Source: Nemania diffusa (Eukaryota > Ascomycota > Sordariomycetes > Xylariales > Xylariaceae). Taken from it: 64,000 nt of DNA. This document shows, in pieces, positions 14,179 to 26,784 of this stretch. The stretch is taken from NCBI GenBank assembly GCA_038501195.1, contig JBBPUQ010000001.1:1860001-1924000 (forward strand), written 5' to 3'. Position numbers and translations under genes: made by a program. The first letter of the stretch is position 1. The number at the start of each line of letters is the position of its first letter. The notes beneath the pieces were generated by a model. That model did no database searches and had not been told where the DNA came from. It saw nothing but the letters and a program-made list of their open reading frames with translations.

Positions 14179-17100
14179 TAAAGTTAAATATTATTTAAAA
14201 TAATAATAAAAATACTTTAAACTAGCTTTAATTTTAAATTTCTTTTAAAAAAGCTTAATTTTTTGTTTTTGCTATTATTTTTAAGCTATTAATTAATATA
14301 CTAGCTTTATAAAAAGCTTTTATAAAAATACAAACAAAAAATTGTTAATTAAAACTTGAATAAAATAAACAAAATTAATATATTGTTAAATTGTACAATT
14401 TTCGATTTAAAACTGTATTAAAAACAATTTTTAAAAAAAAAAAAAAAAAAACTAATAATTTTATTAACTGTAAAAAATAGCAAAACTTTAAACAATCGGT
14501 TTTTTTTTATTAACGTTTGATTTTTAAAGTATATTAATAATGCAGTTATAATGTTATTTCTGCATTTTTTAACAACAATAATATAATTAAGTTTTTTATA
14601 TATATAAATTATTAATAAAAATATAACAAATTTAAATTAAATTATAACAGTAATATAAATTTTAATTAATTAATTAAGTTTAAATATAAATTATTAATTT
14701 TAAACTTTATATATAACAAATAAACTAAATAAATTAAAAAGTTAAAGTTTATATTTAATAGTTTTAAATATAAATTTAATTGTTTAATAAACAAAATTAT
14801 ATATATAATTAGCAAAATAAATTAAAATTGCAAAAATAAGTATTAAAGTTTATTTAAAAGATTTTTAAAAATAAAACAATTTTAATATTAATATAATTAA
14901 AATATATTTTTAAAATAAACAAAAACTTTTATATAATAGTTAATATATTTAAAAATAAATATAAATGTATAATTAAAACATGTTTATTAATTTTTAAATT
15001 AATATTTTAAACAATTTAACTATTATTTAGTTTAAATTAAAAAACAAAAATCGAAAAAAACTAATAATAAAAAAGCTATGCTTTTTTATTAAAAACTATT
15101 TAATTTTTTTAAAAAAAAAATAATAAATTTTTATAACTTTTTATTTATTATTTAAAAAAATATAGTTAATATAATAATATATTAATAAAAATTAATAAAT
15201 AAAAGTTAAAAAAAAATATAATAACAACTAAGTTTATATATAAATTATAATCAAAATTGTTATAAATTTTATATAAAACTTTTATAATATTAGTACTTTT
15301 ATTATAATTTTTTATAATTATAAAATCTATATATAGTTAATAAAAATTGTTATAAAAATTATTGCTTTAAAAAGTTATAAAACTTTTAATATTAAAATTT
15401 TTAATTTAAATTAACAAATTATTAAGTTTTAAAACATTAAATATATTAATTTAACAAATTAAAAAATAAATATAAAACTAAAAAGCTATAAAAACTTTTA
15501 AAAAATAAACTTAAATATTATTTAAATTTAAACTAATAATTATTAAAAAATTAAAACTTTATTATTTGTTTTTTTTATAATAAAACAAAATATTATATTA
15601 ATTAATATTTTAATAAACAGTTGTAAAAATAAACTATTTAAAAAACTTAAACTATTAAAAAAAAATTTAATAATTTTTATTATTTAAAATAAACTGTTTT
15701 TTTTTATTAGTTTGTTTTAAAAAATTATAATAACTTTAATTTAAAAAACAAAAAATAAATTTAAGTTTTATAATAAAATTTAAAAATAAATATTAGCTAT
15801 TTGTTTTATTTTTTTAATATTTTTATATTTTTTGTTTAATATATATATTTAGTTTAAATAAATTATTTTTAAAAATATATATTAATTTAAACTTTTATAT
15901 TAAATATAATAATATTAGTTATATTTTTATTTTATATTATAAACTATAAAAAACTTTTTATAAGTTTTATAATTTATAAACTATAAACTAAAAAAGTTTA
16001 AATATATATAAAATTTATTAAGTTTTTTACAAATTAACTAATTAATAAAAAGTTATTTATATAATTTAACATATATATATTATAATATTATATAATAATT
16101 AATTAAAAAAAAGCTTAATATTATTATTTTAATTAATTTTAAAAAACAAAAAAATTATATTAAATTTAAGCTTAAATTAGTAGTTTTTTAGTTTTAAACA
16201 AAAATATTTTAAATTATTATTATTTTAAAAGTTTGTATAAATTTATTAAAATAAAAAATGTTATTAAATAATTATTATTTTGTTTAAGCTTTTATTTTTA
16301 AAAAAAATAAAAGCAAAACTAACTTTTATAAGTTTTAATTTAATTTTAAAAAAATTTTAAAATTTATTTGAATTTTTTAATATTTTTAATATTAATATAT
16401 TTTTTTATATTTATTAAAACAATTTATTAATTAATTTATAAAAAAATATAACAATATTTTATTATTTTATTTATTTTTTAATTTAAAACAAATTATAAAA
16501 ACTAAAAAATTAATTATAAAAAATAATAAAAAACAAAAAAATTAAAAAATTAAAAAGTTTTATAAAAATATTAATACTTTTTATATTTAAAAAAAATAAA
16601 ACTTTATATTTTTATATTAACTATAAAAAACTTAACAAAGTTTTGTAAAAAAATTGCTTTATTTTTTTATTTATTTTAAAAATGTTAAATAAAATTGTAT
16701 ATATAAAAATATTTTCAAAAATTAATTTTAAAAATGTTTATTATTATATATAAATTTAAAAAAAAAATAAATAAAAAACAGTATTTTATATATATTATAA
16801 ACACTATAAATTTTTAGTTATGTTTATAAATTTATATAATATTTTTATTATTTTTTAAAATTATATATAAAAAGTATTTAATAATATTTTAAATATTTTT
16901 TATATAGTATATTTTAATAATATATTTGTTTTTTTTTTAAATAAAAATTTATATATAAATTATGTTTAAAATATTATTAAAAAACTTTAAAAAGCTAAAC
17001 TATATATTAAATTTTTTAAATGTTAATTTTATTAATATAAACTAAAATTTTTAAGTTATATTATTTTAAATAAAAAAATTAAAATAAACTTTTTATAAAT

Positions 17101-20100
17101 TAATATTATTAAAAAATAACTTTTTTTTAATTTTTGTTATAAGCTATAGTAATTTTTAAAATTTTATAACTTTTATTATTGTTTTATTAAAAAATATTTT
17201 TTAATTGCTGTTTTACTATATTAATATTTAAAAAAAAACGCAATTAAAACAAAAAAAAGTCAAATTTTTTTAAATAATTTAAAAAAATATACTTTTAAAC
17301 AATTATAAAATTTATTTAAACAAGCTATTTTTTTTATATATTTTAATTTTAAAAAACAAATATTAATAAAAACTAATATATTTAAAGCTATATTTATAAA
17401 TAATTTATTATAAAAAAATAATCAAAAATAATAATAACTAGTTTTATTTTATTTTTAAAAGTTTTTTAATTAAAAATTAAACTAAAATATATTAAATAAA
17501 AAAATACTAGCTATTATTAAAAGCTTTAAATATTAGTATTATTATTTATAAAAAAATAAATTATTTATTAAAATATTAACTAATTATAATAACTTTTAAG
17601 CTTTTATAAAAATACTAAAGCTAAATAAAAAATAAATTTAATAATATATTTATTTAGTTTTTTTTAATTTTATTATTAAATATAAAAAAAAAAAACAAAA
17701 TAAAGCTGATTTTTTTTTATGCTGTTTTAATTATATAAATAATATATTTTTTAATATAAATCTTTTTTTTATATTAAAAAAAAAAATTGTTATATAATAT
17801 ATAACTATTAAAAATTAATATTTAAAAGTATTAGTTAAAGAAATTTATACTAAATGTTATTTTTTTAAACAATTAATTTTTATTTAATTAATTATATATA
17901 TATAAATATAAATAGCTATTATAAAAAAAAATATTTAAAATTTAAAAGCTAATTAAAGTTTTAAATTATTAATTTAAAACATTTAAAAAAAAATTTTTAA
18001 ATATTAATAAATTTTAAAACAAATTAAAAATAGTTTAGCTATAAAAAATTAATAGTTAATTTAAAATTTTTTAGTTTTTTATAATAAAAAAGTTTATATA
18101 TTTTTTAAAAAATTAATTTATTTTTAACTAATTAAATTATATTATAATAACTTTTTTATAAATTATTTTAATTAAAAATATATTTTAAAACTTTTTTAAA
18201 AAAAGTTTTATTAATAAAATTTAAAACATAATATATAAAGCTATATAAAAAGCTGTATTATTTATTTTAAATTTAAAATAAAATACTATTAAAAATATAA
18301 TAAATTAAATAATTTGCTAATATTTATTAAATTTATATAAAAACTATTTATAAACTTTATAATTAATTTATTAAAAACTTTTTATAAAAGTAATTATATA
18401 AATTTTATATTAATAATTATAAACTAATTTATTAAACTAATATATTTATTATTTATTTATACTATTATAATAACTATATAATTAATTATTTTATTTTATT
18501 AAAAAATAAAATATAAATTTAAAAGCTTTATTAAAATAATTATTAATTAAAATTTTATATTTATTAATAACTTTTAATTTAATTTGTATTATTATATTAA
18601 AATTAAAAAATATTATTTAATTATATTTTATTTTAAAACTAACAATTAAATAAAATATATAAACTAAATAATTAAATATTATTTAAAATATTTTATTTTT
18701 AATAAATAAATTAATTAGTTTTAATTATTATTTTAAGTTTTTTTTACTATAAATTTAACAATTAATTTAATTATTAATATTTTATTTTTTAAAGTTTTAT
18801 ATAGCTATATATTAAAATTTAAATTGTTTATTAAAAATAATTTTATTTTAAAAAAAGTACTAGCAATATAAAATCGATTAAATAAATTAAAAGCTATTAA
18901 AAATAAATTAATAAAATAATAATAAAATATAATTAAAAATTAAACAAAATATTATAACAATAAATATAAATTAATAAACTATAAAATAAATTAATTAATT
19001 ATTTTATTAATTAAATATTTTAAGTTTAAAAAATATTATTATAAATTAGTTTTTAAATATATTAAACTATTTAAAATTATTAATAAAATTAATTTATAAG
19101 TTTATTATTTTTGTTTTTTTATATAATATATTTGTTTTTATAATATATTTTTTATTTAATTATTAAAACTTTAAAAAGTTAATAATATAAATAAATTATT
19201 TATATTTAATTTAAAAAACAATAATATAAAATAAAAAATAAAAAATATAATAAAAAAATATATTTACAAAAAAAATTTATATTATAAAATTAAATAAAAA
19301 AACTAGTTAATTAAATATAATTAATAAATATTAGTTATTAATATATTTGTTATTAAAACTATTATAAACTTTAAAAAAAAAAAAAAAAATATAAAAAAAA
19401 TAAACTAATAAAGCTATAAAAAAAACTACTTATTATATTATAATAAAAATATATTAAAACTATTAAAAAAATTTTTTAATTAATTATTTAAAGTTGTTAA
19501 AAAAACTAATAAAACAAAATAAATTAAAACTTTTATAAAAAAGTTTATATAATAAAAATTAAATTTATTTTTTTAAATAATAATTTGTATTTTATTAATA
19601 AGTTATATATAAAACTTTATTAAAAAATTTAAAAAATAAATTTAAAAATATTTTAAAATATTATAAACTTTTTATAAATTTTAAAATATTTTATATTACT
19701 ATTGTTTTTGTAATAAATTGTTTTTATTTTTTTTATAAAATAATATATAATTAAAAATTAAATTATATAACTAGTATTAAAAAACTATAAATAAAACATA
19801 ATAATATAACAATATTAAATGGATTAATTAATGTTTTATTTAAATTAAAAATAAAAGTAAAAAATAAATAAAATAATTTATTTATAATATTAATAACAAA
19901 AAAAACAATAGTTTATTAAACTAAAGTTTTATATTAATAAATTAAAAATTAATATTTAATAATAACATTTTAAAATTAGCAATTAATATTAAAATTAATA
20001 ACAAATATAAATAAAATAGCTTATTTTTATAACAAAAATTTTACTAATAAAACAAAAAATAATATAATATAAAAAAAAAATATAGCAAAAAAACTTTAAA

Positions 20101-20688
20101 AAATAAAACTATGCTTTAATAATTTTATAGCAAAATTAAACTAAAATATATTAAATATAGCTTTTTTTTTTGTTATAAATAATAGTACTATTTAAATTGT
20201 TATTATTTTTTTATTTTAAATTAAATAAATTAATATTAAATTTTAAAATTTTATATAAATAAATTATATTAAAAGCTATTATAACAAATAATTAATTTTT
20301 TAATAATAAAATAAAATTAAAACAAAAATAAAATTATTTATAAATTTATAAATATTATAGTTTTTTTAACAATTATTATATATAAAACTTTTTAAATTTT
20401 TAAAAAAATAGCAAATTTTTAAAAGTTTAATATTTTTAAACTAAAAAAAATTATAAAAATATTTAAAACAAAAACAATATATTAATAAAACAATTATAAT
20501 TTAAAATTTATTTTAATGTTTAAATTAATAGTTATAAATATAAACAATTTAGTAGCAAAAAAGCATATTAAAAACAGCAGCAATAAATAAAATATAAAAA
20601 AAAAAAAAAAAAATATAAAAATAATTTAAAAACAAGTATAAATAGTAAAAAAAAACTTGTTAAACAAAAGTTAATAAAATTAACAATA

Positions 20689-20691
<3 letters not shown>

Positions 20692-20728
<37 letters not shown>
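20692..20728 (+). repeat. 37-A homopolymer run
   Basis: This is an uninterrupted run of 37 adenines about 250 bp upstream of the right LTR of the inner element. It may be slippage in AT DNA. Its exact length is sensitive to sequencing error. Confidence 0.8.
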
Positions 20729-20731
<3 letters not shown>

Positions 20732-20976
20732 AGTAAATTTATAATTTTATATATTTTTGTTTATATATAAAGCTATATTAATAAAAATATAAATTATTTT
20801 TAAAAATTAACAATTTATAAAATATTTAAATATTTATATATAATTATATATTATTTATATTTTTAATTAATTAAACTAATAAATTAATTAAATTAATTTA
20901 TATATTTAAATTAATTAATTTATAATTAATTTTTACAATTAAGTTAAAAATAACTTAAACTAAAAAAAAAAATAAT

Positions 20977-21156
20977 TGTTAAAATTTAAAAGTTAAAATT
21001 TAAAAAAATATTAATATATTTATATATATTTATTTTATATATGTTTTAAAGAAAATTTTTTTTTTTTTTAAGTTTTAATTTTATATAATATATATTACTA
21101 GCTATATATTATTTATTATATTATATTTAATTTATAGTTTTTTTTATTTTATAACA
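20977..21156. repeat. Right LTR of the inner retrotransposon (180 bp)
   Basis: It starts with TGTTAAAATTT and ends with an intact CA, followed by ATAGT (21157-21161). It differs from the left LTR by transitions only. Confidence 0.85.
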
Positions 21157-24069
21157 ATAGTTTTTATGTTTTTTTTTTATAAAAAAAATATAAAAATTTA
21201 AATTATTTTTATAAACTTTTTTTTATAATATATATTTTATATATTATATTTTTTATTATAAATAATTTTTATTTATATTAAAATTAATTTATAAAAGCTA
21301 TAAAATTAAAATAAATAATTAAAAAATAATTGAAAATTTTTTTTTTTATATAATTTTTATTTATTTTTTTTAATATTTAAATTTGTTAATATAAAAGTAA
21401 ATTTTTTTAAGTTTAGTTTTTATATTTTTTTTTTTTTTGCTTTTTTTTTTAATATATTTAGTTTATATATTTGTTTTTTTTTTTTTTATTTTTTATATTT
21501 ATTAATTTTTATTAATAATTTATATTTTATTAATAGTTTATATTTTATTAATAATTAAAATTAATAATTAAATTTTTTATATTATTTATTAAAATTTTAA
21601 AAGTTTAATATTTTAGTTTTTAATTATTAAAAAATAATAGCTTTTTTTTTTTACTATTTATTAAAATATTATAATAATTTAAATATTTTTTTTTTATAAT
21701 AATATTATATTTTATATTTATTATTAATAAAAATATATTTAAAACTATTTTGTTTTATATATAAAAATATATTTTTAAAACAATATTAATAATTTATATA
21801 GTTTTTTTATTATAATTTATTATTTAAAATAATATAAATTTTATAATTGTTTTAAATTTTAAATATTTTAAAATTTTTATAACAAAATTTAATTTAATTA
21901 ATAAATATATATTTGTTTTTATATTAATTAATATTTTTATTAATAAAATAAGTTTATTATTTATTATTATATAATTTATAAAAAAAAAGTTTTTTTTTAA
22001 TAATTTTTATAAAAAATTAAATAATATTTTTTTATATTTATTTATATTTAATATTAATATATAAATTTATTTAAAATAAAAGTTTAATTATTTTAAATAA
22101 TATTTTTTAGCTTTTTTTTTAATATAGCTTATATTTATTTAAATTTTATAGTTTAAATAAAAATAATATTAATATAAATTATATTAAATTGTTTAAAATT
22201 AAATTTATAAAAATATTTATTACTTTTATATTTTTAATTATAATATATAAAATATTAATTTTATAAAATTAAAATTTTTGTTTAATTAAATAAAACTTTA
22301 ATATAAATATAATAACTGTTTAAAGTTATATTTAAAATAAAAATATTTAAATATTTAATATTATTTTTTTAATATAAGTTTAATTTTATAGATTTTCTTT
22401 TTTTTTTAAATTTTAAATTTTTTTTTTATTTAATTATTTTTAAAAAGTTTTTTTTTTATTATATTTTTTAAATAATAAAGTTTTTATATTATTAATAATT
22501 ATATATTTAAATATAATTATAAAAATTAATAAATATTATTTAATTATTATATAGTTTTTTAATATATAATTTATTAATTTATTTTAATAGTTTATTATAT
22601 AAATTTTTTTTAAAGTTTATAAAATTAATTTAAACTATTTTAATTTATTTAATAAATTTTATATTAAATTATATAAATTTATTAAAGTTTTATATTTTAA
22701 AGTTTTAATATTTAATTTATATTTTTTTATATTTATTAAAGTTATAATAATAAATAAATAAATAGTTTAAAACTTTTATATTTATTTTTAAAATAAGTTT
22801 TTTTTATAATTATTTATAATAAATATTATAATATTTTTAAAAATAAAATTTTTTATTTAATTAATAATATAATTGATTTTTTTTAAGTTTTAATTATAAT
22901 AGTTAATATTTTTAATTAGTTTATTTTTTAATAATATAAATTAATATTTAAATTAAACTTTAGTTTTATTTTTAATTAATTTATTATTAATAAATATAAA
23001 TAAATTAATTATTTTAATTAATAATTTAATTTTTTTTTTAATAATTATAAAAATTTTATTAATAGTTTTAAATTTTAAAATATTTTTTTATTTTTATTTT
23101 TATTTATAAATTATTTTAATAAAAATTAAATTATTAATAAAAACTGTTAATATAAATTTTAATATTATTATTATTATAAATATAATTTAATTTTAAAAAC
23201 TTTTAATTTAATTTTTTAAATTTATAATTTTTTTTTTATAAATATTTATAATTTTATAAAATATAATATTTTAAAAGTTAGCTTTTTAATAAATTATATT
23301 TACTTTTTATTATTTAGTTTTTTTTTTTAATTTAATTATTTAAATATATAAAAAATAAATGTTTTATTTAAAAAAGTTTATTATATTTTTTAACTTTTTT
23401 ATAATTTTTTAAATAATATTTAATTATAAAGTTTAATATTTAAACTTTTAATATATTATTTTATTATAAATATTTATTATTATTTAAAATTATTTAAAAG
23501 TTATTAATTTATTATATTTAAGCTATATTTTTTTTTTTTTTAATAAAAAAAATAAAAACTATTTAAAAAGTTTTATTTTAAACAGTAAAATATTTAATAT
23601 TAATTATTATTTTTTTAATTATATTATTATATATAGTTTTATTAATAACTATATATTGTTATTATTTGTTATATTTTTTAAAATTTTTATAAATAAACTT
23701 AAATTTTTTATAAATATTAAAAATAAAAAGTTTTTTATTATTAAAAATATTATAATAAAACTTATTATTATTATTTATAATATATTTTATAATATAAATA
23801 TATTTTATATAATTTTTAAATAAACTTTAGAAATTTTAAAATTATTAATATAATTTATTTTATTTATAATTTATTTATATTTAAAAAATAAGTTTTGCTA
23901 ATTTATTTTTAATAAATTAAATTTATTATTTAACTTTTTTATAATTAGCAATAAATATATTATTATTAAAAGTTAGTTATATTATTTTAATATATTAAAA
24001 TTAATTAATTTATTTAAAAGTTTTTAAAAATTTATTATTTTTTTAAATAATTAAAATAAATTTTAATTT

Positions 24070-24380
24070 TATAATAAATATAATATTAGTAATAAATTTA
24101 AAAATTAAATAATATTATATATTTTAAAAAAAAAACTAAAATTAAAAAAAACTAAAAAATAAATTTAACTTTTTTAATTAAATTAATATATTTATATAAG
24201 TGTTTTTTTATTTATTATTTTTATTTTTTTATATTTATTACTTTATTTAATTTTTAATAAGTTTATTATTTTTAATAAATAATAAAATCTATTTAGTTAT
24301 TTTAGTTATTTATTAGTTATATTATATATATTAATTACTTTTGAAATTTATTTGTTTAAATATAAATATAGTTTATAATA
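24070..24380. repeat. Right LTR of the outer retrotransposon (311 bp)
   Basis: This is the gap-free partner of 10065-10375, followed by ATTAA at 24381-24385. It retains several G and C residues where the left copy has A or T, for example ATAAGTGTTT here against ATAAATATTT. Confidence 0.72.
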
Positions 24381-25000
24381 ATTAATATATATTTTAAATT
24401 AATATTAAAAAGTTTTTTTGCTATTTTTATAACAATAAAAAAATATTTATAAATTTTTTAAAATTTAAATATTATTTTTAAACTATTAAATTAAATTAAA
24501 TATAATATTTATTTATATTTTTATATTATTAGTTATTTTTTTTTTTTTTTTTTTTTATATTTTAAATGTTTTAAATATAAAACAAGTTTATAATATACAA
24601 TTTTTTTTTTTATAAATAATAAAATATTTATTATATTAATTTATATTTTTTTTTTAAATCGATAAAAAAACTTTTTTATATTATTAAGTTTTAATATATT
24701 TAAAATTGTTTTGTTTTTAGTTATTTTTATTTTGTTTTAAAATTAAATTGTTAATTTAATATTTAAATCTTTTATATTTTAAATTAATTCAAATAAATCA
24801 ACTAAAAATTTTTTTTTAAATATTTTATATTTTATAAAATATATAAAAACTATTATAATTAAATAATTTATTAAAAAAAAACTAATATTGTTTAATAATA
24901 CAGCAATTTTAATTTAAGCAAATTATTTAATTTTAATATATAAAAACAATGTTATAATTGCTGCAATTATGCTTTAAAAAGTATATATTATAATATAAAA

Positions 25001-25038
25001 GTTATATAGTAGGCCTAATAAGCTTATAGAACTACTTA
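25001..25038 (+). repeat. Less-mutated boundary copy of the AT-block repeat
   Basis: This copy, at the very edge of the isochore, keeps GGCC, AAGCTT and GAACTAC where its relative at 4647-4684 has only A and T. The comparison identifies the direction of change as G:C to A:T and marks how far the mutated domain reaches. Confidence 0.7.
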
Positions 25039-25423
25039 AATATTTAATAAATTTTACTTTAATATATTTTTTAAAATTGTTTTAGTTATATTGGTTTAAT
25101 TTTATTTGTTAAGCTTGATTGTACTTTTGTATATGACATATTTTTTTAATAGGTATAATATAATTATTTGTTAGATGTATAATCCGATGCATTTTTTAGA
25201 TAGCCTATAGATAGGCGGTCAATTAATTACCCCTCAACCCTTTGTACTGCTTCCCGGGATGATGGTTTGTAATACGGAGAACATAATTATTACCTCGGAC
25301 TGTTGAAAACACACTTGCATCCCAGATTGTAGGAGCCATATACTATCCTTTCCACATAATCCTCCTTTGACAAGCGATACTTTTTTTGCGAAAGCCCCTA
25401 TATCCTAGCAGAAATCCCAAATC

Positions 25424-25972
25424 ATGGCGAAGAGCCTTGCACCCAGCCAACAACGCATCCGGGCCATCTTTCAACACCTCCAGGATGGACAACCAGAGAA
25501 ATTCTACCAGAACTACGTTTCCGATGACGTCCACTGGACTGTCATGGGAACACATGCTCTCTCCGGAGTGTACCGCACGAAGCAGGCCTTCTTGTCGCAA
25601 TCTGCGAGCCGCATCGCCGCCGTCTTAGACGGGCCGATGAAGCTGAACATCAACAAGATCATCGGAGGGGAGGTCGATGACTGGGCTGTTGTCGAGATGA
25701 CCGCTGATGCCCGCCTTAAGAATGGTAAGCTAGCTCAATTGATGACCCCGTATCGTTGCCTACTTAGTTTGCGATCATATGTTCACCTCCGCATCTCATT
25801 CGGTACACCAGGTGAGAAATATAACGTTATTCTAGGAGCTTACATACCTTTCACAGGAAAACCATATAACAACACCTACTCGTGGTCGACGCGGTGGGAA
25901 AATGAGAAAATCGTTGAGGTTAGAGCATACTTAGATGGGCTCATGTTAAACAGCGCTTTGGGGGAGGCCTGA
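25424..25972 (+). CDS. SnoaL/NTF2-like small protein of the polyketide cluster
   Basis: A small alpha+beta barrel protein of the NTF2/SnoaL superfamily, whose members act as cyclases, isomerases or dehydratases on polyketides, or as helper proteins. An intron can be read at 25725-25856 (GTAAGC..CACAG). It is 132 bp, a multiple of three, and has no stop, so the uninterrupted frame (182 aa) is misleading. Splicing gives 138 aa, the usual size of the family, and joins the sequence after LKNG to KPYNNTYSW. The N-terminal helix (IRAIFQHLQDGQ), the FYQNYVSDDVHWTVMGTH strand-helix and the C-terminal RWENEKIVEVRAYLDG strand fit the fold. The start ATG (25424) follows a normal-composition leader only about 250 bp from the AT isochore. 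It is the first gene of the cluster and points towards the O-methyltransferase. The exact reaction cannot be told from sequence. Confidence 0.72.
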   Translation: MAKSLAPSQQRIRAIFQHLQDGQPEKFYQNYVSDDVHWTVMGTHALSGVYRTKQAFLSQSASRIAAVLDGPMKLNINKIIGGEVDDWAVVEMTADARLKNGKLAQLMTPYRCLLSLRSYVHLRISFGTPGEKYNVILGAYIPFTGKPYNNTYSWSTRWENEKIVEVRAYLDGLMLNSALGEA

Positions 25973-26784
25973 AATTAGAAAAAAGTCTCACAGGTGTTTC
26001 TAAGTGATGATGCAAAGCGCTTTATGTAATCTCGGAAACTAATGTCTAGGTACTTAGAACTCGATTGTGAGGTTGCTTTTAGCCGTTATTGATCTTCAGT
26101 TTATACTACAGAAGCAGAGACCATGCCATGTGGCAGTCCAGCTACCAAATATGAGCGCAATGTGACAGGGGCTTACTTAAGTTGCATATCTATGTACTGA
26201 ACAAGCCGTGCCTCAAGCGTTGTTATAGTAAAGAAATTAATAACTAGAGTGACAATCGCTAATTATTCTAGACAGCCTGAGCAGCAGTCTTCATTATTCT
26301 ACCTAATATGCGAAAGAAAGTATTACGTTGTAGACACACTGCTTTGTTGCGTTATCTAGGAGACACTCGCCGCAGTGACAGGGCAGTCAGATATATCTTA
26401 CCTTTTTAGAATCAATTGCTGCGCCGCTCCCCCAAGATCGGCAATAATATGTTGTATGTTGCACTACACGTTGCACTACATATTGCACTACATGTTGCCT
26501 AATTAGTTATCCCCTGGCCAATTAGAAAACTCGTATGTCTTCTCAATGTTGCTTACTCTTTTGCTCACTCTGTGGCCTTGAACCCTCGTTAGAAGATTTC
26601 TCACAAACAAATCAGTGAGTGTATAAGCAGTAAGTCTAGGTGACGAGGATAGGTATTATTTCACTGTGGCATAGAGTTCAAGGGGCCATCAGCATCTAAG
26701 TAGAAAGCCTCAATATCATTTCTCTTTAGGCCTTTTAGTTAGACATATAAGATAGGGGAGAGCCGAAGCCATGCCCTTCGCTAA
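25973..26784. other. Intergenic region between SnoaL gene and O-methyltransferase 3' end
   Basis: No convincing gene is visible here. It should contain the 3' untranslated regions of two convergent genes. A 12-bp tandem repeat lies at 26458-26499; otherwise I see nothing. Confidence 0.7.
26458..26499. repeat. 12-bp tandem repeat, 3.5 copies
   Basis: Units read GTTGCACTACAC, GTTGCACTACAT, ATTGCACTACAT and a partial GTTGCC. The core GTTGCACTACA recurs once at about 47700. Function is unknown; it is probably a minisatellite. Confidence 0.75.

Larger units (their letters stand above)
13915..21156. mobile_element. Inner LTR retrotransposon, complete but RIP-mutated (7,242 bp)
   Basis: Two 180-bp direct repeats bound this element and align without indels. 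They differ at about 14 positions, all transitions. Both begin TGTTAAAATTT. The right repeat ends ATAACA, giving the canonical TG..CA termini; the left ends ATAATA, one transition away. The 5 bp on each side (13910-13914 and 21157-21161) are identical, ATAGT, a target-site duplication. An A-rich tract just before the right LTR (around 20960-20972) could be the relic of a polypurine tract, which would put transcription on the + strand. The 6.9-kb interior has no readable gag or pol, so Gypsy or Copia cannot be decided. It lies inside the outer element, so it inserted later. Confidence 0.86.
10065..24380. mobile_element. Outer LTR retrotransposon, RIP-decayed, interrupted by a nested element
   Basis: Two 311-bp direct repeats (10065-10375 and 24070-24380) align without gaps and differ at about 18 sites, all transitions. 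The span is 14,316 bp. Removing the nested element plus one copy of its target duplication (7,247 bp) leaves about 7.07 kb, a normal size for a fungal LTR retrotransposon. The 5 bp before the left repeat (10060-10064) and after the right one (24381-24385) are both ATTAA, which fits a target-site duplication, though such a match is fairly likely by chance in AT-only DNA. The termini read TA..TA, as expected if TG..CA had been mutated. No gag or pol reading frame survives, so the superfamily and strand cannot be told. Confidence 0.72.
1..25190. other. AT isochore: RIP-mutated repeat block without genes
   Basis: The block is almost pure A+T, with many 60-base rows containing no G or C. No open frame of note exists on either strand. 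Homologous copies inside the block differ from each other only by C/T and G/A transitions, which is the footprint of fungal repeat-induced point mutation. Most surviving C residues outside the inner element are followed by T rather than A, as expected if CpA was the target. Composition changes to normal genic sequence between about 25,000 and 25,190. Apart from the elements listed separately, the stretches 1-10,064 and 24,386-25,190 show only degenerate AT sequence, homopolymer runs and the 271-bp tandem repeat. I see no telomere-type repeat at the left end, so this is not visibly a chromosome tip. Confidence 0.93.

Noticed and set aside
1..25000. Mitochondrial DNA or a centromere as an alternative explanation for the AT block
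   Set aside because: No mitochondrial genes or tRNAs are visible, and the sequence contains delimited LTR elements with transition-only differences. A centromere cannot be excluded but has no positive evidence here.
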